The notes below the pieces were generated by a model. It did no database searches. It worked only from the letters and a program-made list of their open reading frames with translations, and was not told the origin of the DNA. The position numbers and the translations under genes were made by a program. 41,794 bases of DNA from Bacteroidota bacterium (GTDB lineage Bacteria > Bacteroidota > Bacteroidia > JABEUT01), in the NCBI GenBank assembly GCA_013288345.1, contig JABDCA010000027.1, forward strand, positions 1-41,794, given 5' to 3'. The first letter of the stretch is position 1, and every line of letters begins with the position of its first letter. Positions 28,396 to 34,809 of this stretch are shown here, in pieces.

Positions 28396-29454
28396 TTAAG
28401 CTAGATCAATTTCTTTGCTAAGATACACATCCTGTATCGTATTCAAAAGTTCAATACCGTCTTTCATCGGCTTTTGGAATGCCTTACGGCCCGATATTAG
28501 TCCTTGTCCACCGGCACGTTTGTTAATTACTGCTGTTGCAACTGCTTCAGCAAGGTCACTTGCACCTTTCGATTCGCCACCAGAATTGATAAGGCCAAAC
28601 CTGCCCATGTAGCAATTGGCTACTTGGTAACGGCAAAGGTCAATAGGGTGAGGTGATGTAAGCGTATCATAAACCTTAGGGCTTGTTTTGCCAAAGTTTA
28701 CTGCTGTATATCCGCCGTTATTGGTAGGCAGTTTTTGCTTAATAATGTCTGCTTGTATGGTAACACCTATATGGTTGGCCTGGCCAGTTAAATCAGCCGA
28801 TGCATGGTAGTCAACTCCATCCTTTTTGAATCCGTTGTTACGTAAGTAGCACCACAAAACAGTAGCCATACCCAATTGGTGAGCCAGTTCAAAAGCTTCA
28901 GCCACTTCCTGTATCTGGCGTGTACTCTCTTCCGAACCAAAATATATAGTAGCGCCAATAGCTGCAGCACCCATTTCCCATGCGCTTTCAACAGTGCCAT
29001 ACATAACCTGGTCGAATTTGTTAGGGTATGTAAGCATTTCGCTATGGTTTATCTTTACAATAAAAGGTATTTTGTGAGCATATTTACGCGATACCGATGC
29101 CAGTACCCCGTAAGTAGATGCTACTGCATTGCAACCACCTTCCATAGCAAGTTTTACAATGTTTTCTGAATCGAAATAAATAGGGTTAGGGGCAAATGAT
29201 GCACCTGCAGAATGTTCGATACCCTGGTCAACCGGGAGTATAGATACATAACCTGTATTAGCCAAACGGCCATGGCCATAAATGCTTTGTAAGTTCTTTA
29301 AAACCTGTATGTTACGGTTTGAGCCAACAAACGAACGATCCACGAAATCTGGACCCGGATGATGTATCTGTTCCTTGGTTATTGTTTTGCTCTTGTGGTT
29401 CAATAAGCTGTCGGCATCTTTGCCAAGTAATTCAGTTATCTTTTTAATGGACAT
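28396..29454 (-). CDS. fbaB: Class I fructose-bisphosphate aldolase
   Basis: A 352-residue class I (DhnA-type) aldolase that splits fructose 1,6-bisphosphate in glycolysis and makes it in gluconeogenesis. It is like the E. coli Fba[13 protein letters not shown] near residue 73, [25 protein letters not shown], and the C-terminal run [28 protein letters not shown] then [21 protein letters not shown]. The family is metal-independent and uses a Schiff base lysine. It precedes accD by 3 nt in one transcript, an unusual pairing of sugar and lipid metabolism. Confidence 0.94.
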   Translation of the reverse strand: MSIKKITELLGKDADSLLNHKSKTITKEQIHHPGPDFVDRSFVGSNRNIQVLKNLQSIYGHGRLANTGYVSILPVDQGIEHSAGASFAPNPIYFDSENIVKLAMEGGCNAVASTYGVLASVSRKYAHKIPFIVKINHSEMLTYPNKFDQVMYGTVESAWEMGAAAIGATIYFGSEESTRQIQEVAEAFELAHQLGMATVLWCYLRNNGFKKDGVDYHASADLTGQANHIGVTIQADIIKQKLPTNNGGYTAVNFGKTSPKVYDTLTSPHPIDLCRYQVANCYMGRFGLINSGGESKGASDLAEAVATAVINKRAGGQGLISGRKAFQKPMKDGIELLNTIQDVYLSKEIDLA

Positions 29455-29482
29455 ACTGCTGTAGTTTTAAGTTTTAAGGGTG

Positions 29483-29490
29483 CAAATATA
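29483..29490 (-). promoter_or_regulatory. Bacteroidota -7 element, aldolase/accD operon
   Basis: TATATTTG on minus matches TAnnTTTG, 28 nt before the aldolase ATG at 29454. Transcription would begin near 29478 with a leader of about 24 nt. Confidence 0.6.
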
Positions 29491-29519
29491 TCAAAACATT
29501 TATTTTGTGCTTTTTTGAC

Positions 29520-29535
29520 ACGAATTACACGAATT
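29520..29535. repeat. ACGAATTACACGAATT short direct repeat
   Basis: Sixteen bases that recur at 32766-32781 with one change (ACGAATTAAACGAATT). In both places they lie just outside a palindromic element. Confidence 0.6.
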
Positions 29536-29550
29536 TTTGTCTACTACCCG

Positions 29551-29682
29551 TCAAGACCTCACCCCTTTAGTTCCCCTCTCCTTGCTCAAGGAGAGGGGCG
29601 GACGAAAAGCCTTTTATGATTAATTATTATAAAATTTCCCAACCCTCTCCTTAAACAAGGAGAGGGCAGGGTGAGGTCTTGA
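29551..29682. repeat. Palindromic intergenic element 2
   Basis: A 132-bp element with perfect 14-bp outer arms (TCAAGACCTCACCC at 29551-29564, its complement at 29669-29682). It contains two perfect inner hairpins: 29573-29598 (12-bp stem CCCCTCTCCTTG, loop CT) and 29643-29666 (10-bp stem CCCTCTCCTT, loop AAAC), with an AT-rich middle. It lies between the divergent aldolase and YwqK-like genes, so it is unlikely to be only a terminator. The rest of 29491-29752 shows no gene. Confidence 0.85.
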
Positions 29683-29752
29683 TAGGGGCAAATAAAAATA
29701 ACTTTAAATAAAACTCTTACCTTAGTAATTCAATAAACCGCTCATATAAAAC

Positions 29753-30445
29753 ATGAAGCCATTTTTAATTCTAATAATATCCCTTTGTATTGCCTGTAAT
29801 AATAGTACTGAGCAAGGTTTTACTAATAAAGCGGAGGCTAAGAATACAATGTTAAACGGTAATAGGGAAGGGAAGTGGATTGAATATAAGGATTCAGCTT
29901 TTAACCCTACAATAGACACCAACGCACCATTTTACCTGCTTACTGTTTATAAAACTGGTGTGCTTTCAGGAAAAGCATGGGGTTATTACAAAAGCGGAAA
30001 ATTGTATTTAGAACGCTATTATAATAATGGCAAAATAATTGGGAGTGCCAAAGTATATTATGCTGATGGAAAATTAATGGGTGAGGCACCTTATTTAAGT
30101 GGTGAAAAAAATGGAGTGGTTAAGGTGTTTTATGAGAGTGGAGTACTGAAGCTTGAAGTGCCTTTTTTAGCTGGTAAAAGAAATGGGTTGGGGAAAGGAT
30201 ATTATGAGAATGGAAAACTTAAAGAAGAGGTTCCTTATTCCAATGATAAAAAAAATGGGTTAGCAAAAGTATATTATGTTGATGGGAATTTAAATTCTGA
30301 AATTCCTATAAATAATGACAGAACAAATGGAATTAAGAAAGAATATTATGAGAACGGAAAATTAAAGAGTATGACAATCTATAATAATGGTGTTGCTGAA
30401 ACAGCAAAGAATTATGAGGAAAATGGTAATGAAATAAAACAGTAG
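29753..30445 (+). CDS. MORN_2 / YwqK-family repeat lipoprotein (A)
   Basis: A 230-residue lipoprotein: KPFLILIISLCIAC gives a lipobox with Cys15. The mature part has GFTNKAEAKNTMLNGNREGKWIEYKDS, then from about residue 75 six or so repeats of about 23 residues of the form G..YY..GKL..E.PY..DKKNG. Such MORN_2 repeats are annotated as 'YwqK family antitoxin' in databases, but no toxin gene is near and the protein is exported. It is a paralogue of the protein at 31019. It starts a run of four genes that share their signal-peptide sequence. A weak promoter match (TACCTTAG, 29718-29725) lies upstream. Confidence 0.8.
   Translation: MKPFLILIISLCIACNNSTEQGFTNKAEAKNTMLNGNREGKWIEYKDSAFNPTIDTNAPFYLLTVYKTGVLSGKAWGYYKSGKLYLERYYNNGKIIGSAKVYYADGKLMGEAPYLSGEKNGVVKVFYESGVLKLEVPFLAGKRNGLGKGYYENGKLKEEVPYSNDKKNGLAKVYYVDGNLNSEIPINNDRTNGIKKEYYENGKLKSMTIYNNGVAETAKNYEENGNEIKQ
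30000..30400 (+). repeat. Tandem ~69-bp MORN_2 coding repeats in gene A
   Basis: Within the coding sequence, units of about 69 bp encode the 23-residue blocks with YY..GKL..E.PY....KNG. They are diverged but the frame and length are kept. Limits are approximate. Confidence 0.65.
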
Positions 30446-30446
30446 T

Positions 30447-31013
30447 ATGAAACCATTTTCAATTCTAATACTCTCCCTTTTCTTATCCCTTTCTGATTTT
30501 GGGCAGCAGACAATACCCGATAGTAAGTTTACAAACGAGAGTTTATGTAGCGTTTCTCATTTAAAGAAAGAAATAATAGGAACATGGTTAGAAGGGTATT
30601 GCGGTGGAGGGGAAGCTTGGGTAAATTCATTTTCTTTTGATACGAATGGGACTTATAGTTACCACCCAGGAACTCCGGTCCCTAATCCGTTATCAAGTAT
30701 AAATGGTTCTTATGAAATTGTACAAGATACCGAAGTCGGTTATATGCTTAAGCTCAAAGTGGTTTCTATTACTGTAAATACCGGTTATGAGATTGATGCT
30801 GATGGCGATGCTCCTTCGCCCGGTATATTTGGCTACAATGGATGGCACCCCAAAACTATACCACAGAAAGATAGCACCTTCCATGATCATAAGCTTAAAA
30901 TATGTAATAGGAAAAAAGCGGATGGAGATAATGATATAGCTTGTTCGTGTATTCAGATAGATTTGGATTATACATATTATAAAGTAGCAGATTATACCGA
31001 ATACAAAAAATGA
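30447..31013 (+). CDS. Exported protein of unknown function (B)
   Basis: The product has 188 residues; the signal peptide KPFSILILSLFLSLSDFGQQ is close to that of its neighbours. The segment PDSKFTNES also matches the start of the mature part of protein C (PDSGFTNKAE). After residue 35 it differs: LKKEIIGTWLEGYCGGGEAWVNSFSFDTNGTYSYHPGTP looks like a lipocalin-like fold with IGTW near the start, and CACSCIQIDLDYTYY near the end holds Cys pairs. I do not recognise the family. The ATG is one base after the stop of gene A. Confidence 0.7.
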   Translation: MKPFSILILSLFLSLSDFGQQTIPDSKFTNESLCSVSHLKKEIIGTWLEGYCGGGEAWVNSFSFDTNGTYSYHPGTPVPNPLSSINGSYEIVQDTEVGYMLKLKVVSITVNTGYEIDADGDAPSPGIFGYNGWHPKTIPQKDSTFHDHKLKICNRKKADGDNDIACSCIQIDLDYTYYKVADYTEYKK

Positions 31014-31018
31014 GAAAC

Positions 31019-31756
31019 ATGAAGCCCTTTTTAATTCTAATACTCTTCTTTTCTTTTGCCCTTTCTTCTTTTGCCCAACAAGCCTTGCCAGATAGTGGAT
31101 TTACTAATAAAGCAGAGGCGAAAAATTTAATGGTGAATGGATTGAAGGAGGGCAAGTGGTGTGAGTATATGAACAGCCAAGGCATAATTATAAAGGATAC
31201 TCAGAATGCAATTTATTATTGTCTTGTTATTTATAGATCAGGTATACTTGATGGAATGGTACATGAATTTAATATTGCAAATGGAAGGTTGGAAAAAGAA
31301 GCTCCATATAGCATCGGAAGGGAAAATGGTATTGAAAAAAGATATTATCCAAGTGGAAAGCTTATGATGATACTACCTATCACTAATGACAAAAAAAATG
31401 GTATTGTAAAAGGGTTTTCTCAGAGTGGAGAACTATTGGGTGAAACTCCAGTGACTGATGGCAAAGAAAATGGTGTTGCAAAATGGTATTATAAGAGTGG
31501 AAAATTAAAGACCGAAACACCATATACTGATGGTAAAAGAATTGGTATTGAAAGGGAATATTACGAGGGCGGAAAATTAAAGCGTGAAACACCTTACACT
31601 GATGACCAAAAAAATGGTAGTGAAAAGAAATATTACGAGGATGGAAAATTACAGGGTGAAGCTGTTTACATCAATGATAAATGGATATCTGGTAAATATT
31701 ATGAAGAAAATGGTGAGGAAATTAAAATACCACCACCGCCACCAATTAATAAGTAA
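31019..31756 (+). CDS. MORN_2 / YwqK-family repeat exported protein (C)
   Basis: The product has 245 residues from the ATG at 31019 (the ATG at 31010 is inside the stop of gene B and adds three residues). The signal peptide KPFLILILFFSFALSSFAQQ ends in AQQ. The mature part parallels gene A (GFTNKAEAKNLMVNGLKEGKWCEYM) and then has about six 23-residue MORN_2 repeats, for example YYKSGKLKTETPYTDGKRIG and YYEGGKLKRETPYTDDQKNG. The C-terminal end is PPPPPINK. No toxin partner is seen. It may bind a surface partner or lipid; the function is unknown. Confidence 0.8.
   Translation: MKPFLILILFFSFALSSFAQQALPDSGFTNKAEAKNLMVNGLKEGKWCEYMNSQGIIIKDTQNAIYYCLVIYRSGILDGMVHEFNIANGRLEKEAPYSIGRENGIEKRYYPSGKLMMILPITNDKKNGIVKGFSQSGELLGETPVTDGKENGVAKWYYKSGKLKTETPYTDGKRIGIEREYYEGGKLKRETPYTDDQKNGSEKKYYEDGKLQGEAVYINDKWISGKYYEENGEEIKIPPPPPINK
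31285..31715 (+). repeat. Tandem ~69-bp MORN_2 coding repeats in gene C
   Basis: About six units of 69 bp encode YY..GKL..ETPYTD..KNG blocks. Neighbouring units are more alike in DNA than in gene A, suggesting recent unit duplication. Limits are approximate. Confidence 0.65.
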
Positions 31757-31804
31757 AATCTATAGAAGAGAAGAATAAAACGAGCAATGAAATAAAGCAA
31801 TAAC

Positions 31805-32755
31805 ATGAAGCACTTTTTAATTCTAATACTTTCTCTTTCTTTTACCCTTACCGCTTTTGCCCAACAAACACCACCCGCACCCGATCTGCCTTCAACCGAA
31901 ATCTATTTACTCAACATTCAACTAAAGGGAAATGCCTTTAGCCTGGCAGATAACTCTTTTACTGATGTAAGTAATAACAAAGGCTATGATAGCCAGCCGG
32001 TGTTTATTGAGCAACTGAATTCTATAGCCTATGTAAGCGAGCGCAATAATAAAGCAACCGATGTTTATTTGTATGACATTAAAACCAAGGTTTCAAAACA
32101 ATTCACCAATAACAATGAGGCTGAATATTCGCCTAAGCTAACTCCTGATGGTAACTATATTTCAGTAGTAAAAGGTGCTGAACAAAACTTAACCAAAGTA
32201 TCATTAGATGGTACTAAAACCGAGAAAATATACACTTGTAAAGATTCTATCGGGTATTACTGCTGGTTAAATAAAGATGAAATTGCTGCTGTTGTGCTTA
32301 CCAATCCCATTTCATTAAAACTGATAAACATTAGAGACAAAACTGAAAGATATTTAGATGATAGTATAGGTCGTAGCCTTTTTAGTTATAATAAGGGACT
32401 TGTGCTGTGTAGCATATTACATAGCGGTAATTGGGTGACTTACTTAGATGCTGAGGCATTAAGTACAAAGAAACAGCACTTGGAAGATAAGCCTGGCAGG
32501 CAATACCAAGCTGCCTTTAAGGGTACATCTACAAAGTGGATTCAGTTACCAATAGGTACGGAAGATTTTTACATTACCGAAGATGGATGGATACTTTCAT
32601 CAAGCGGTTCAAGCATTGTTTATTGCAATGCTAGGGATATTAAAAAAGGCTGGCAGGTACTTGCCGATTTAAAAGGAAGAGGCATTTCAAAAATTACCCG
32701 GCTTACTGTGAACAAGGCTAAAAATAAACTTGCCTTTGTTACGGATGAGAAGTAA
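31805..32755 (+). CDS. Exported TolB-like (PD40) protein (D)
   Basis: The product has 316 residues; signal peptide KHFLILILSLSFTLTAFAQQ. The mature part fits a TolB-like beta-propeller: YDSQPVFIEQLNSIAYVSERNNKATDVYLYDIKTK, then AEYSPKLTPDGNYISVVKG and other WD40-like blades. It is a periplasmic or secreted propeller; the partner is unknown. It is the last gene of the run sharing the signal-peptide sequence. The DNA between it and the next gene holds palindromic element 3. Confidence 0.75.
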   Translation: MKHFLILILSLSFTLTAFAQQTPPAPDLPSTEIYLLNIQLKGNAFSLADNSFTDVSNNKGYDSQPVFIEQLNSIAYVSERNNKATDVYLYDIKTKVSKQFTNNNEAEYSPKLTPDGNYISVVKGAEQNLTKVSLDGTKTEKIYTCKDSIGYYCWLNKDEIAAVVLTNPISLKLINIRDKTERYLDDSIGRSLFSYNKGLVLCSILHSGNWVTYLDAEALSTKKQHLEDKPGRQYQAAFKGTSTKWIQLPIGTEDFYITEDGWILSSSGSSIVYCNARDIKKGWQVLADLKGRGISKITRLTVNKAKNKLAFVTDEK

Positions 32756-32765
32756 AAAACTACCC

Positions 32766-32781
32766 ACGAATTAAACGAATT
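32766..32781. repeat. ACGAATTAAACGAATT short direct repeat
   Basis: The second copy of the 16-base repeat at 29520-29535, 15 of 16 bases the same, again beside a palindromic element. Confidence 0.6.
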
Positions 32782-32795
32782 AAATCACCACAGAT

Positions 32796-32872
32796 TACCC
32801 CAAACCCCTAAAGGGGCTTTGAAAACAAAAGGCACTCCACCTGTGTTAAAGCCCTTTTAGGGGGTTGGGGTA
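32796..32872. repeat. Palindromic intergenic element 3
   Basis: Arms of 25 nt at 32796-32820 and 32848-32872 pair in 23 of 25 positions (ACCCC, AAAG and CTTTT blocks). It lies between the convergent TolB-like gene and the gene at 32917, and has the same build as element 2 but a different core. It could also serve as a two-way terminator. Confidence 0.8.
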
Positions 32873-32916
32873 GAAATTGCAGCATCATTTTTAATCTGTG
32901 AATCTATGGCAGTGTA

Positions 32917-33339
32917 TTACTTCGTCTTTTTGCCTTTAAGTGAGCCGGTAAACGAAAATGATTTTTTAGTTTTGCCTTTGGTGCTGGTAAGCTTACCTGT
33001 ACCTTCAATATCATCGCCTGTTATTTTGCCTGTCCATTCGTAGGTGCCTTCTTTATCGTCTTTGGCAGTGCAGGTAAACGAAATTACAGGCTGCGCTCCG
33101 CTTGAATCTATAGTGGTTTCATATTCTGCCGCTTTAAAGCCATCATCGGTCATGTCTTTGGTTTGAAACGTTCCGCTGACAAATTTTAATTCGTCAACGT
33201 TGGCTTTCTTTTTACCGTCAGGCAAAACTGCGCATACGTATGTTTTCCTGTCGAGCTTGCCGCTCTTCTTTTTTGATTGTGCGTAGGTAATGTTGAGGAT
33301 TAACATAATACCTACTAGTGTAGTAATTAACTTCTTCAT
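32917..33339 (-). CDS. Small exported protein of unknown function
   Basis: The product has 140 residues with a signal peptide (KKLITTLVGIMLILNITYAQ) and a Lys-rich basic mature part. It has DRKTYVCAVLPDGKKKANVDELKF, FTCTAKDDKEGTYEWTGKITGDDIEGTGKL, and a basic tail SFTGSLKGKKTK. It looks like a small beta-sheet protein of a conserved Bacteroidota type, function unknown. It stands alone on minus; I see no clear promoter in 33340-33598. Confidence 0.7.
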   Translation of the reverse strand: MKKLITTLVGIMLILNITYAQSKKKSGKLDRKTYVCAVLPDGKKKANVDELKFVSGTFQTKDMTDDGFKAAEYETTIDSSGAQPVISFTCTAKDDKEGTYEWTGKITGDDIEGTGKLTSTKGKTKKSFSFTGSLKGKKTK

Positions 33340-33598
33340 GGTGGGGGTATGGTTTGATTGTTAATGTCTTTTACGTGTTGTAAATCATTTTGTTCTGTTT
33401 AGTGTGAAATATGTAATGTTATTTAATGATAATGTAAGGGCCTAAAGTTCAAATACCTCAATCTTTGTATCCTTATTAAAAATGCGTTTTATCTTTTCAT
33501 TTATACCGTTCACCGAAAAGATGATAACACTTTAATTTTTAAGGACTTAATTGTAAACGTAAATATACAAATAAACCGTTCAAATAAAAAATAAAATC
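33340..33598. other. Divergent intergenic region
   Basis: No gene is seen. It has a perfect 8-bp hairpin (ATCTTTTC at 33491-33498, GAAAAGAT at 33515-33522, 16-nt loop) and an A-rich leader before the YXWGXW gene (AAATAAAAAATAAAATC). No good TAnnTTTG site is visible. Confidence 0.4.
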
Positions 33599-34642
33599 AT
33601 GAAAAAAATAGTTGTTCTTATAATCGCAATGTTCTCCTTATTAGGAGTAACAAAAATTCAGGCGCAGGTTTCGGTACAAGTTGCTATTGCTCCACCTGAG
33701 CTTCCGGTATATGTTCAACCAGATTGTCCATACGATGGTTATATATGGACTCCCGGATACTGGGCCTATGATGATGGAGGTTATTATTGGGTACCCGGTG
33801 TTTGGGTTGAACCGCCAACAATTGGCTTTTTATGGACACCATGCTGGTGGGGTTTTGATAATGGAGTATACCTATGGCATAGAGGATATTGGGGCGAACA
33901 CGTAGGCTTTTACGGCGGCGTAAATTATGGCTACGGTTATGGCGGACATGGTTACTACGGTGGCCGTTGGGATGGTGGCCATTTCAGATATAATACAGCA
34001 GTAAGCCATGTTGATGGCAGCAGAGTACACAATACATACGAAGACAAGTCTGCAGCTGGTGGCGGCGGAGGCCGTGCAAGTTTTAATGGTAAAGGTGGGG
34101 TAGAAGCTCAACCTACAGCCGAAGAAAGAACTGCATCAAATGAAAAACATGCTCAACCTACTTCAACACAACAATCGCACGAACATAGTGCAAGTATCAG
34201 CAAGAACCAGCATGCATCAGTAAATCATGGAAATCCTTCGGTAGTAGCAAAAAGTACTGTAGGCGGACAACGATTTGACGCTAAAGGACAATCTGTAGCG
34301 CCACATACAGCAGCAACGCATAATGCAAGTGCTCCTGCTCATACTGCTGCGCCAGCGCAGCATCAGGCACCGGCACAACACCAAACGGCACCTGTTCAGC
34401 ATCAGGCACAAACACAACATCAGGCTCCGCAACAACACCAACAAGCGGCTCCACAACAACATCAGGCACCACAACACCAACAGGCTCCGCCTCAGCAGCA
34501 TCAGGCTCCGCAACAACACCAACAAGCGATGCCTCAGCAGCAACGCCAAGCACCTCAACAACACCAAATGCAACAACAACATCAGGCACCACCACAACAA
34601 CATTCTGAAGGTGGTCATGGTGGAGGAGAAGGACACAGGTAA
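33599..34642 (+). CDS. Exported YXWGXW-type protein with Gln/His-rich tail
   Basis: A 347-residue exported protein (signal peptide KKIVVLIIAMFSLLGVTKIQAQ). Residues 40-130 carry the aromatic blocks of the YXWGXW family (DGYIWTPGYWAYDDGGYYWVPGVW, GFLWTPCWWGFDNGVYLWHRGYWGEH) and a Gly/Tyr-rich run. The C-terminal 95 residues are low complexity, rich in Gln, His, Ala and Pro (residues 253-336), ending in SEGGHGGGEGHR. The His and Gln repeat could bind metal or be a flexible linker. A hairpin terminator follows at 34696-34719. Function unknown, envelope location likely. Confidence 0.85.
   Translation: MKKIVVLIIAMFSLLGVTKIQAQVSVQVAIAPPELPVYVQPDCPYDGYIWTPGYWAYDDGGYYWVPGVWVEPPTIGFLWTPCWWGFDNGVYLWHRGYWGEHVGFYGGVNYGYGYGGHGYYGGRWDGGHFRYNTAVSHVDGSRVHNTYEDKSAAGGGGGRASFNGKGGVEAQPTAEERTASNEKHAQPTSTQQSHEHSASISKNQHASVNHGNPSVVAKSTVGGQRFDAKGQSVAPHTAATHNASAPAHTAAPAQHQAPAQHQTAPVQHQAQTQHQAPQQHQQAAPQQHQAPQHQQAPPQQHQAPQQHQQAMPQQQRQAPQQHQMQQQHQAPPQQHSEGGHGGGEGHR
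34355..34606 (+). repeat. Gln/His/Ala/Pro-rich tandem coding repeat
   Basis: A run of short units such as QHQAP and QQHQQA. At the DNA level an exact 30-bp segment occurs at 34418-34447 and again at 34499-34528 (contains CAGGCTCCGCAACAACACC), a sign of recent slippage or duplication. Confidence 0.8.
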
Positions 34643-34695
34643 TTGTTGCTTCACCTCCCAGATAGGGAGAACTTAAAAAAAACTTAGATATCTTG

Positions 34696-34719
34696 AACCT
34701 TCCCCTTCCGGGGAAGGTT
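34696..34719 (+). terminator. Hairpin terminator of the YXWGXW gene
   Basis: A perfect 10-bp stem (AACCTTCCCC, loop TTCC, GGGGAAGGTT) is followed by TTATTTAT on the plus strand, a normal intrinsic terminator. Confidence 0.85.
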
Positions 34720-34785
34720 TTATTTATGGCAGATGGTAGCTTATTCGTGAAATTTGTGGCCTGCCATTTTCAATTAATTATTGTC

Positions 34786-34793
34786 TACTTTTG
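34786..34793 (+). promoter_or_regulatory. Bacteroidota -7 element, E1 gene
   Basis: TACTTTTG matches TAnnTTTG, 16 nt before the ATG at 34810. A leader of about 11 nt is predicted. Confidence 0.6.
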
Positions 34794-34809
34794 CACAAAA
34801 TAAGTCCAT

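Noticed and set aside
29753..31756. A toxin-antitoxin system, because MORN_2 proteins carry the label YwqK family antitoxin
   Set aside because: Both proteins have export signals and no toxin-like gene is near. The label is only a database name.
34355..34606. CRISPR-like array
   Set aside because: The repeats are short, unequal, in frame and coding for Gln/His; there are no spacers.
34217..34654. A minus-strand open frame rich in Leu, Met and Arg opposite the YXWGXW gene
   Set aside because: It is the complement of the CAA/CAT repeat tail. The composition follows from the repeat and no start or promoter supports it.
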